64,000 nucleotides of DNA from Aestuariivirga litoralis (GTDB lineage: Bacteria > Pseudomonadota > Alphaproteobacteria > Rhizobiales > Aestuariivirgaceae). The position numbers and the translations under genes were made by a program. The notes beneath the pieces were generated by a model. It was not told the DNA's origin and made no database searches. It saw only the letters and a program-made list of their open reading frames with translations. Of this stretch, positions 16,115-23,516 are shown in pieces; the stretch's first letter is position 1; each line of letters opens with the position of its first letter. Location of the stretch: assembly GCF_015714715.1 (NCBI RefSeq), contig NZ_WAHS01000001.1:62001-126000 (forward strand). The letters are read 5' to 3'.

Positions 16115-17233
16115 ATGCGCATCCTTCTCGTTTCCGCCTATGACCTGTCGCGTCCAGGCGGTGTGCAGTCTCACATTCATTCACTGGCAGAAGCGCTGCG
16201 GCAGCGCGGCCACGATGTGAAATGCGTAGGGCCAGGGCAGCAGGGACTGGGCGCGGCGAAATCCATCTCGCTGTCGGGCACGGGATTTGAAGTCAGCTTT
16301 GTTAGCCGGGTCAGCCTGCAGCAATTCCTGAAGGAGATGGCGGCATGGACACCGGATGTCGTCCATGTTCACGGCATCTGGGTACCTTTTTTGCCCATAC
16401 AGATATTACGAACTGTTCCTGCAGCGCGGGTTGTGACTTTTCATGATACGACGGCGCCTTCTTTTTCAGGCTTTTTGTTGCGGCAGGCGTTCAAAGTTCT
16501 GAGCAGGCTGGTGCTTGCAAATGTGGATGCGGCAATTGTGGTTTCGCGCCTGCCATTGGCGCATTTGCGGCCAGGCCGGAATGGCGTGAAACCTGTTATC
16601 CTGTCGCCTGCGGTGGATCTCGCTCCTTTCACAAAGCTGCGGCGAAAGGCGAAAGCTGGGCGGCCTGTCGTTTTGTATTGGGGCCGATTGGAACCGCGCA
16701 AAAACATTGGAACACTGTCGGAGGCCATCAAGCTGATCGCGGCCGGGCAAGATGAACTTGCTCCACACTTTGTGATCGCAGGTGCAGGCGTGGATGCGGG
16801 CAAGGTGCTTGCTTTGCAACAACAGCTTGGAGACGAGTGGATTAGCTTCGTCTCACCGCCTGATCCTGCAGGATTGCTGGAGCTGATCGCAAAGGCATCG
16901 CTGGCGGTGTTTCCCGCGGCCTATGGAGAAAGCTTTGGCATTGTGCTGGCTGAGGCCATGGCATCCGGGCTTCCCATTTTGGCGGCCGACAATGCGGGTT
17001 ACAGCGATATGCTGGGTGCCGAGGGAGCGGACATGTTGTTCGCGAAGCATGATGCTTCGGCACTTGCAGACAGGATCATGGCGCTGCTTGCCGACAAGGC
17101 CCCACGGGATGCGCAAATCGCTGCGGGCCAGCGCATCGCCGCATCCCATGATGTAATCCAGCAGATAGAAAAATTCGAAACGATCTATCGAGAGGCCGTC
17201 ATTCGGCATCAAAGCTCGAAACGCGAGGCTTGA
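16115..17233 (+). CDS. Glycosyltransferase family 4, PimA-like
   Basis: A 372-residue GT-B glycosyltransferase. The N-terminus MRILLVSAYDLSRPGGVQSH and the C-terminal nucleotide-sugar motif GESFGIVLAEAMASG match the pattern of phosphatidyl-myo-inositol mannosyltransferase PimA, although both motifs also occur in other GT4 enzymes. The central linker has LYWGRLEPRKN, the usual start of the second Rossmann domain. It follows the ABC exporter by 6 nt in the same direction. With inositol-3-phosphate synthase and a PIP-synthase-like phosphatidyltransferase close by, glycosylation of an inositol lipid is an attractive role. The sugar donor cannot be read from sequence. The 3' end overlaps the convergent Stealth gene by 25 nt. 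Confidence 0.88.
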   Translation: MRILLVSAYDLSRPGGVQSHIHSLAEALRQRGHDVKCVGPGQQGLGAAKSISLSGTGFEVSFVSRVSLQQFLKEMAAWTPDVVHVHGIWVPFLPIQILRTVPAARVVTFHDTTAPSFSGFLLRQAFKVLSRLVLANVDAAIVVSRLPLAHLRPGRNGVKPVILSPAVDLAPFTKLRRKAKAGRPVVLYWGRLEPRKNIGTLSEAIKLIAAGQDELAPHFVIAGAGVDAGKVLALQQQLGDEWISFVSPPDPAGLLELIAKASLAVFPAAYGESFGIVLAEAMASGLPILAADNAGYSDMLGAEGADMLFAKHDASALADRIMALLADKAPRDAQIAAGQRIAASHDVIQQIEKFETIYREAVIRHQSSKREA

Positions 17234-18165
17234 GGGAACCAGTTTTCCAACTGGCGGCTGGCCAGCCAAGTGGTAACGCGTGACGGATGCGCGCCGAAAT
17301 TGTCGTTGAAGGTGGACCAGCGGGCTTCCGGATGCCTGGCCTTGCGCAAAGCGTTCCAGGTGACGGGCCAGAAATTTTCCAGCGGAACATAGGCTGTCTT
17401 GATGCCGCTGGCGCTCACCGACTCCAGTACCGCCTTGCCTTCGGCATGCAGCATCCAGGGATAGACGATGGAAGGCACGATATTGTTTGCGGCGCGGAAT
17501 TTTGAAGCCCGTGTGATTGCGAATTCTTCCGCGAAGGTTTCGGTCATGCGTTTCCAATCCCGGCGGCGGATCAGGCGGGGTGAATGGGCAAGCTGGCGGC
17601 GGCGCGCGGGGTTGAAGTGCCTGTCCAGCAATGCGCCCGTATGGGCCTGCGCCAGATTCCATGGGCTGGTTCTTTCCGGATTTGAAATCTCTGCGTTGCG
17701 TGGTTCCCAAAGGGTCCATGGGAAGACGCGCAAGCGGCCATCCTCATCTTCAAAATCTGCCAGATTGAGCGGTGCACGCGCCACCATGTCATCATTGAAA
17801 TAGATGAAACGCTCACTGAGGCCCGGCAGCAGATGCAAATGGCTGTTGATGGCGAATGAGTTGAAGGTGGGCAGGTTTGCAGGATCGATGATCTCATCAT
17901 GATGCACAATGCGCAATTGCGGGTGTGCTGTGTTGAGCCAGTGCGGCACCTGTGGCCTGCAGGTGAAGAGATGAATTTTCCCTACCCAGGCGGGCAGTGG
18001 CTCAAGGCTGCGCAGGCTGTAACGGAGCAGGCCGAGATTATCGCGGGTGCGATTTGGATTTGTGTCGGCGGGCTTTTGGGCATGCTGCAAAAGTTCTGCG
18101 TGGTGGCCCGGCCAGGCATCGTCCACCCACGTGTAAACGATATCGACTGTTTCAGTCTTGGCCAA
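17209..18165 (-). CDS. Stealth-family sugar-phosphate transferase
   Basis: A 318-residue protein with Stealth conserved regions in order: CR1 VDIVYTWVDDAWP near residue 8, CR2 beginning RDNLGLLRYSLRSL and ending in the catalytic-type RFIYFNDDMV, then CR3/CR4-like sequence with PSIVYPWMLHAEG. Stealth proteins transfer sugar-1-phosphates from nucleotide sugars to glycans in capsule and envelope polymers. The usual glycan cluster is absent here; instead it is flanked by a PimA-like glycosyltransferase and an FGGY kinase. A phosphosugar decoration of a lipid headgroup or secreted glycan is possible. It is transcribed alone on this strand and diverges from the kinase gene. Confidence 0.88.
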   Translation of the reverse strand: MAKTETVDIVYTWVDDAWPGHHAELLQHAQKPADTNPNRTRDNLGLLRYSLRSLEPLPAWVGKIHLFTCRPQVPHWLNTAHPQLRIVHHDEIIDPANLPTFNSFAINSHLHLLPGLSERFIYFNDDMVARAPLNLADFEDEDGRLRVFPWTLWEPRNAEISNPERTSPWNLAQAHTGALLDRHFNPARRRQLAHSPRLIRRRDWKRMTETFAEEFAITRASKFRAANNIVPSIVYPWMLHAEGKAVLESVSASGIKTAYVPLENFWPVTWNALRKARHPEARWSTFNDNFGAHPSRVTTWLASRQLENWFPQASRFEL

Positions 18166-18228
18166 ACGGGTCGCTCCTGCTAGTCATACAAATAGAATAA
18201 TAGCCAGATTATCAGTTACCTACGCGTT

Positions 18229-18234
18229 GAGGAA
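18229..18234 (+). promoter_or_regulatory. Ribosome binding site for the TTG-started kinase gene
   Basis: GAGGAA lies 8 nt before TTG 18243 and supports that unusual start, where homology to the FGGY N-terminus (VAVDVGTTAIK) also begins. Confidence 0.6.
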
Positions 18235-18242
18235 CAGAAGTA

Positions 18243-19787
18243 TTGAAACCTGCTGAGCTCATCGTTGCGGTTGATGTGGGGACCACCGCAATCAAGCTGG
18301 CCGTTCTCAACCGTGAATTTGATTGCCTGGCGGAAGCGGCGGTGCCGCTTAAACTTTCGCATCCCCAACCACTCTGGGCTGAACAGGATCCAGAAGATTG
18401 GTGGCAAGCGGTTGCGGCCGCCATGAAGCTGGTGCAGAAATCCGTTCCCTCTTTAAAAACCAAAGCTGCCGCTTTGGTGTTTGTTGCGCAGATGTGCGGT
18501 GTGGTGGCGGTGGATAAAAAGGGCAAGCCTTTGCGCCCCTGCCTCACCTGGCTCGACAAACGGGCAGGTTCCATGATCCGCGCGCGGATGGCGGGTGTTC
18601 CGCGCATTGCCGGTTATGGCCTGTTCAAACTGCTGCGCTCCCTTCGGCTGACCAATGGTGCACCTTCACTCAATGGCATGGACCCGGTGGCCAAGATGAT
18701 TTGGCTGCAAGCGCATGAGCCGGACGTTTGGGCCAAGACCCACAAGCTGCTTGATGTGCGCGATTGGGTTGTGCACCGGGCCACGGGCAAGTTCATCACC
18801 ACGGCTGATAGCGCCAATCTCACCTGGATGATGGATTCACGCAGGGGTGGGGCCGAATGGTCGCCACAACTGCTCAAGCTCTATGGCGTGCCGCGCCAGA
18901 TGCTGCCCGATATTGTGCCGGGCTCCGCGATTGCGGGCGAGCTCACGGAAATTGCGGCGCGCGCGCTCGGTCTCAACGTTGGGCTTCCGGTGGTCGCGGG
19001 TTCCGGTGATGTGTTTGCCGCAGCACTGGGCAGCGGAGCCGTCGATGACGGTATGCTGCATATTTCACTTGGCACAAGCGCCTGGATCGGCGGATTTTTC
19101 CCGGGCCGCCGGTTCAACGTGGCTGCCTCCTATGCCACCATTGCCGGTGCGGTGAACAACCGCCCCTTGCTCATTGCCACACAGGAATGCGCGGGCGCAT
19201 GCCTCGACTGGTTTTCCAAAGTTCGGGGCAGGAAGGCGGATGCGCTGGGGTTCAGCCCGCGTGCTTCGATGCCGATGTTCTTGCCCTGGCTGGCGGGTGA
19301 GCGCGTGCCGGTGGATGACAATCGCCTTCGCGCAGCCTTTCTGGGGCTTTCGCTCGAGCATGATTCAGATGACATGATGGCTTCGGTGGCAGAGGGCATT
19401 GCCCTCAATCTGCGCTGGGCGATGAACTCGGTCAAAAAGCAGAGGGGCGTGGTCAAGGGTGCTGCACTGACGGTTGTCGGAGGCGCGGCGCTGAATGATG
19501 GCTTGTGCCAGATCATCGCTGATTGCCTGGGCCAAGACCTGCTGCGCGCACCCAATCCGCGCTTTGCGGGCATGCGCGGTGCTGCGCTGATGGCGGCGGA
19601 AAGCCTGGGCTGGCAGGCATCTGCCTTCGAAGCTGCAAAGGCCTTGTCCAGCAAAGGCGAGCGGCGTTTCATTGCGGACCCCGCAAAATCTGCTTACTAT
19701 GCGAAACGATTTAAACTGTTCGAAGCCGCTTATCGCCGTCTGGCGCCATGGTTGAGGACTTACGCCAGCCAGATGCTGCATGATTGA
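18243..19787 (+). CDS. FGGY-family carbohydrate/polyol kinase
   Basis: A 514-residue kinase of the FGGY family (xylulokinase/glycerol kinase superfamily). The N-terminal ATP-binding core is VAVDVGTTAIKLAV; the substrate region includes LTWLDKRAG; the C-terminal half has GSGDVFAAALGSG and ISLGTSAW, then the adenosine motif VVGGAALNDGLCQI. It starts at TTG with a good ribosome site. Its stop overlaps the start of the phosphatidyltransferase gene by 8 nt, implying coupled translation. In this context it may make the phospho-polyol accepted by that transferase rather than serve sugar catabolism; no sugar isomerase or sugar transporter is nearby. Substrate is unknown. Confidence 0.88.
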   Translation: MKPAELIVAVDVGTTAIKLAVLNREFDCLAEAAVPLKLSHPQPLWAEQDPEDWWQAVAAAMKLVQKSVPSLKTKAAALVFVAQMCGVVAVDKKGKPLRPCLTWLDKRAGSMIRARMAGVPRIAGYGLFKLLRSLRLTNGAPSLNGMDPVAKMIWLQAHEPDVWAKTHKLLDVRDWVVHRATGKFITTADSANLTWMMDSRRGGAEWSPQLLKLYGVPRQMLPDIVPGSAIAGELTEIAARALGLNVGLPVVAGSGDVFAAALGSGAVDDGMLHISLGTSAWIGGFFPGRRFNVAASYATIAGAVNNRPLLIATQECAGACLDWFSKVRGRKADALGFSPRASMPMFLPWLAGERVPVDDNRLRAAFLGLSLEHDSDDMMASVAEGIALNLRWAMNSVKKQRGVVKGAALTVVGGAALNDGLCQIIADCLGQDLLRAPNPRFAGMRGAALMAAESLGWQASAFEAAKALSSKGERRFIADPAKSAYYAKRFKLFEAAYRRLAPWLRTYASQMLHD

Positions 19788-20460
19788 CGGACTCTACAAA
19801 AGCAAACTCGACACGATTTGGAATGTGCTGGCGCGGCCTGTGGCCCGGGTTCTGACAGCCAACCAAGTGACTTACTCCGGGCTTGGCCTCGTGGTGGCCA
19901 GCTGCGCAGCCTTCCTCTGGCACGGCTCCACGCCGTTGTTCGGACTTTGTTTGCTGGTTTCCTTCGCAGCGGATTCTCTGGATGGCGCGGTGGCGCGGCT
20001 GCGCGGCGAGGCCTCGCATTATGGTGGCTACCTTGATGCGATGATTGATCGTTATCAGGAAGTGATCTTGTTCGTTGTTCTGGGTTTTGTCAGCGGTGCT
20101 TATCTGCCGGCCTTCCTGGCTTGCACCGGAGCGCTGATCACCAGCTATGCAAAGGCGCGCACTGCAATTGAAATGTCCATTTCCAACGAAGACTGGCCGG
20201 ATTTCTTCGAGCGGCAGGAGCGGCTGATTTTCGTGATCGTGATGCTTTTGGTGCTGCCCTGGCTAGCCTTTGCATTTGGCAAAACCGAGGGCCAAATGAT
20301 GAGCTTATGTCTGTGGATTCTTGCTGGTCTCTGTCACGCCACGGCGTTGCAGCGCTTTTCGCGCGCGCGCAATATGCTGTCGACTTTTGATGTGGCTACC
20401 AAGGCCAAAGCAGCGCCAATGCAAGCGCCGGAACAGCCGCAAAAACATCATCTATCATAA
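19780..20460 (+). CDS. CDP-alcohol phosphatidyltransferase, phosphatidylinositol-phosphate-synthase-like
   Basis: A 226-residue membrane enzyme carrying the complete signature D65-x2-D68-G69-x2-A72-R73-x8-G82-x3-D86-x3-D90. The following block, SYAKARTAIEM then FERQERL, resembles the SYxxAR and ERxER motifs of mycobacterial and archaeal phosphatidylinositol-phosphate synthases, which join CDP-diacylglycerol to inositol-3-phosphate. About six helices are visible. The C-terminal ~25 residues are Ala/Gln/Pro-rich and encoded antisense to the end of pgpA. It is coupled to the FGGY kinase (8-nt overlap). The acceptor could be inositol-3-phosphate or the kinase product. This is the key step of the proposed lipid pathway. 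Confidence 0.88.
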   Translation: MIDGLYKSKLDTIWNVLARPVARVLTANQVTYSGLGLVVASCAAFLWHGSTPLFGLCLLVSFAADSLDGAVARLRGEASHYGGYLDAMIDRYQEVILFVVLGFVSGAYLPAFLACTGALITSYAKARTAIEMSISNEDWPDFFERQERLIFVIVMLLVLPWLAFAFGKTEGQMMSLCLWILAGLCHATALQRFSRARNMLSTFDVATKAKAAPMQAPEQPQKHHLS

Positions 20461-20869
20461 TGGCCCAGCCGTGCCGGAACCAGGTATCAGCAAGGCGAAT
20501 GGGCCAGGGTTTCAGGATGTCAAAAAAGCGGAAGGCTACGAGCGCCACCAGCCAGCGTGACCAGTCCGGCGGCAGAAAACACAGAATGAATAGCATGGCC
20601 ACGGTTTCATCCCAGACGACATTGGGGTGATCGGCTTGGCCCAGGCGTTCCTCCGCCTTGCTGCAGCAGGCCACGCCAAGCAAGAAGAGCAGGAACACAA
20701 CGATCAGGCATCCGATTACGCTCAGGCCTGCATGCCACAGGGCCCATGCTATCGGCAGGGCGATGATTGCACCGGCCGTGCCCGGCGAGAAGGGTGCAAG
20801 GCCTGCCCCAAAACTCAACGCAATGAAGCAATGAGGGTTTTTCAATTCGGACCAATGTGGCATAGTCAT
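20396..20869 (-). CDS. pgpA: Phosphatidylglycerophosphatase A family protein
   Basis: A 157-residue membrane phosphatase of the PgpA family, which dephosphorylates phosphatidylglycerophosphate. Conserved blocks are visible: GAGLAPFSPGTAGAI near the N-terminus, VVWDETVAML, the FRFFDILKPWPI block and the C-terminal IMIDDVFAAVPA. I start at ATG 20869 (an ATG at 20863 is equivalent). The upstream reading frame is open for about 50 codons but has no family sequence. It overlaps the convergent phosphatidyltransferase gene by 65 nt. It may be the housekeeping enzyme, or it may remove the terminal phosphate from the phosphatidyl-polyol phosphate made next door. Confidence 0.88.
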   Translation of the reverse strand: MTMPHWSELKNPHCFIALSFGAGLAPFSPGTAGAIIALPIAWALWHAGLSVIGCLIVVFLLFLLGVACCSKAEERLGQADHPNVVWDETVAMLFILCFLPPDWSRWLVALVAFRFFDILKPWPIRLADTWFRHGWAIMIDDVFAAVPALALALLWPW

Positions 20870-20965
20870 AGCGGGGTCACTCGCATGGTGTGAGGCGCAA
20901 GGCAAGATGGGACGACGGGCAATGGGGGAGTGCTGGATACGGTTTGACCGGCACTGTGGACCCGC

Positions 20966-21445
20966 ATGCTGATCAGTTTCTCGGTTGCCTTGGCCCTGGT
21001 GTTGATTGGGGCGCAGCTGCATTTCTTAGAGGGAGAGACGCTGGTTTCGGATCTGCTGGACGAGTGGTGGCTCTCGCGCACCAGCCTGCAGGGGCTTGAC
21101 CGACGGTGGGCGGCAAATGGCAGCAAATCAGGCGTCATCATTTCCCTGACCTCCACGCCTTCGCGCGCGATGCAGGATACGGGTTTGGAGCTGAGCGGCT
21201 GGATCGTGCCGGATGATCTGACTGACAAACATACCACCATCCTCACCAACCTGCTGATGAGAGCACGCCCGTCGGTGCGCGCCCGCCGTAGCAATTACCA
21301 GGCGAAGGCGCTGCGCCCCTTCTATAGTGGCAACAGCCTGGGCCGCATCAACCGGGGGCCGGGCGGCAATGAAAAACGCAATAACAGTGTGATGCTGAGA
21401 TATTTCAGCGGGCGCTGGCTATTTGAATTGGCTCCGCATGGCTAG
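20966..21445 (+). CDS. Hypothetical membrane-anchored protein
   Basis: A 159-residue protein I do not recognise. It has one N-terminal hydrophobic segment (about residues 3-20) that could be a signal anchor, followed by a polar domain rich in Arg and Ser. The ATG at 20966 has no clear ribosome site. Its last 8 nt overlap the start of the LptF/G-like gene, and the coupling is the main reason to accept it as real. It might be an accessory subunit of that permease. A non-coding alternative cannot be excluded because the opposite strand is also open here. Confidence 0.45.
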   Translation: MLISFSVALALVLIGAQLHFLEGETLVSDLLDEWWLSRTSLQGLDRRWAANGSKSGVIISLTSTPSRAMQDTGLELSGWIVPDDLTDKHTTILTNLLMRARPSVRARRSNYQAKALRPFYSGNSLGRINRGPGGNEKRNNSVMLRYFSGRWLFELAPHG

Positions 21446-22649
21446 GCGCCGCAGGAAGATCAGCGGGCGTGGTGCCAACTGGACCATGGCCACCTATTTT
21501 GCAGGCCGCGTGAGCGTATTGGCCACAGGCTTTCTGGTGACCGGCGTTTTCATTCTGCTGATGGCGCGCCTGCTGATTGTTTTCAACCTGGTGGTTGAAG
21601 GCCGCGCGCCATGGGGGCAGGCGATCATGCTGGTCGTCTATTTCATGCCGCATTATATCGGGCATATTCTGGCCTTCGCGATTTTCTTCGGCGTGTTCGA
21701 GACAGTGCGCCGAATGGAGCAGCAGGGCGAATTGGTGGCGATGGTGCAAATCGGCATTTCGCCCCGCGGTTTTCTCATCACACCTATTATCCTGGCCTTG
21801 GTCATGAGCGCCATCGCCACTGTCTTGTTGGGCTGGCTTGAGCCCTGGAGCCGGTATGACTTCCGGATGACGCGCGGCAATATCAAACTGGCGGCCAGTC
21901 TGGAATTGCTGCAGCCCGGCAAGTTCAGCCCGATCGGCAATAGCACTGTGTGGGTGGAGAGCTTTGCCAAAGAGCCCCACACATTCAACAACGTCTTCAT
22001 CTACGGTGAGGACGGCGACAAGTGGAGCGTGATCTCCGCCCAAAAAGCCCAGCTGCAAGTGGGCGGCAGCAAGGCCTTCCTGATGGTGGAAAACGGGGTG
22101 AAGACGACGCGGGTGCCGGATGCCGATACCAACATCATGGTCAATTCAACCTTTGACCAATTGCAATTTGACCTGCTTGATCTTGAAACGGGCCTGCGGC
22201 CGATCGGTGCCGACGAACAGGAATTCACCATTCCGGAACTTGTGGTGCAGGCTGACGAGCCTCCTGCCGGGACGCGGGCCAGTGAAATGAAGGCGGAGCT
22301 TTCCTGGAAGCTGGGCATGATCATCGCGCCCGTCATTTTCTCCATCGCGGCTGTGGGTTTTGGGATATTGCTGGCACTGCGGCACTCGCGGCTGATCTGG
22401 GCTCTGGCCTTGCTGTTTTTTCTGGCCGGCTTTCACCAACTGAACGCCTATGGCGAGTTGATCAGTGACGGGCTGCATCTCGATGCGCGCCTCTATGTGG
22501 GCATCCTGCTGGCGGCCTTCTCGGTGTTTGGCGTGCTGATTTTGAGAGCGGGTTATGCCCGTGTGGGCTGGGAACAGGCCAGGCCGGTGCAGCGGCGGCG
22601 CAAGCGCGTCAAGAGGCGTCCGGTGCCGGTCGCCCGGAGAGCCGCCTGA
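21438..22649 (+). CDS. LptF/LptG-like permease
   Basis: A 403-residue protein of the YjgP/YjgQ (LptF/LptG) permease family. Three N-terminal helices (about residues 17-115), a periplasmic beta-jellyroll-like domain (about 120-275, with KLAASLELLQPGKFSP) and three C-terminal helices match the family. LptFG extract lipopolysaccharide from the inner membrane. Canonical lptF and lptG normally lie together near other lpt or envelope genes; this single copy lies in a phospholipid cluster, so it may be a dedicated extractor for another lipid. The strongly basic tail (RRRKRVKRRP) is unusual. The start is ATG 21438; a TTG-like start 15 nt upstream is possible. Confidence 0.8.
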   Translation: MARRRRKISGRGANWTMATYFAGRVSVLATGFLVTGVFILLMARLLIVFNLVVEGRAPWGQAIMLVVYFMPHYIGHILAFAIFFGVFETVRRMEQQGELVAMVQIGISPRGFLITPIILALVMSAIATVLLGWLEPWSRYDFRMTRGNIKLAASLELLQPGKFSPIGNSTVWVESFAKEPHTFNNVFIYGEDGDKWSVISAQKAQLQVGGSKAFLMVENGVKTTRVPDADTNIMVNSTFDQLQFDLLDLETGLRPIGADEQEFTIPELVVQADEPPAGTRASEMKAELSWKLGMIIAPVIFSIAAVGFGILLALRHSRLIWALALLFFLAGFHQLNAYGELISDGLHLDARLYVGILLAAFSVFGVLILRAGYARVGWEQARPVQRRRKRVKRRPVPVARRAA

Positions 22650-23389
22650 GAAATTCTGCAAGCCTTGGCTGCCAGGGCAAGCGGGTGCGGCGGTCAAAGG
22701 CCAGGATTTTTCCACTGACGCTGTAATGATGGCCGGCCAGAATCTCAGGGTGGGCTTTGAGCGTGGCTGGGCCATCATCGGGGACTTCTGCGAATTTGGC
22801 CTTGTCCAGTGTTTGGATGCGGTGCCAGGTGCTGGCCTCGCCATAGTGGCGCGTTGTGGACTGCAGCAGGCGCAGCAGGGCGCCATCCGCTGCCTGCCAG
22901 ATCCCGCCGGCGTTGCGCCCGGTTCCGGCCTTGGCATCGGCGTAGAGAGTGTTGGCGTTCACTGGATGGGGCACGGGTTCGGATTTCAGGAAGTCGGCCA
23001 TGCTATAGAGTGCCAGACTGCGCTGCCACTGGCCGGCCTTTACTGATGTGAGCAGCCACCACAGTTTGTCTTTTTTGAAAACAATACTATCGGCGGCATT
23101 CAGGCCGGACAGAAGCCGGCGCTGCAAGCTCCATCACAGCCAAACGACCTTGATCGCGCGCGTACTGATATTCCTCAACGAACAGCCAGGTTCTTCCATC
23201 TTTTGTCCATACGAATGGATCGGCCAGGTATGAATAGCGCGGAGACGGGATGGTGCGTCTCTGCCCGGATTCCAGATTGCAGACGGTGACGGAGAAATGC
23301 TCGTTCAGCCAACGTTCAAAGCCACGCCGGCACCGTGCCGTGGCGTTTTGCATCGCCGTCCAATTGCGACTGAAAAATCCCTGGATCAC
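22609..23389 (-). pseudogene. Broken sugar-transferase gene (glucosamine-inositolphosphorylceramide-transferase N-domain-like)
   Basis: Two reading frames together give parts of one protein. The first (23389 to 23087) has SYLADPFVWTKDGRTWLFVE and GRLAVMEL, the opening of the beta-propeller-like domain found in glucosamine-inositolphosphorylceramide transferases and related bacterial proteins. It then hits a stop. The second frame (from about 23127 to 22609) resumes with NAADSIVFKKDKLWWLLTS, a later part of the same domain. The roughly 60 residues usually found between these blocks are missing, and the frame changes at the junction, consistent with an internal deletion plus frameshift. The first frame also lacks a convincing start: an in-frame stop lies 14 codons upstream of its GTG. 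It sits at the 3' end of the glycosyltransferase operon. Confidence 0.6.
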
Positions 23390-23516
23390 ATCCTGCTGCT
23401 GTTCAGAACCGAAGCCTTACCATATGGTCTTCCGATACAATTGCGGGATTGTTCATGGCTTGGTCAAATCGTTTTCCGGGCTTCGTTTCATCGGACCCAC
23501 AGAGGATCCGCCTCGT

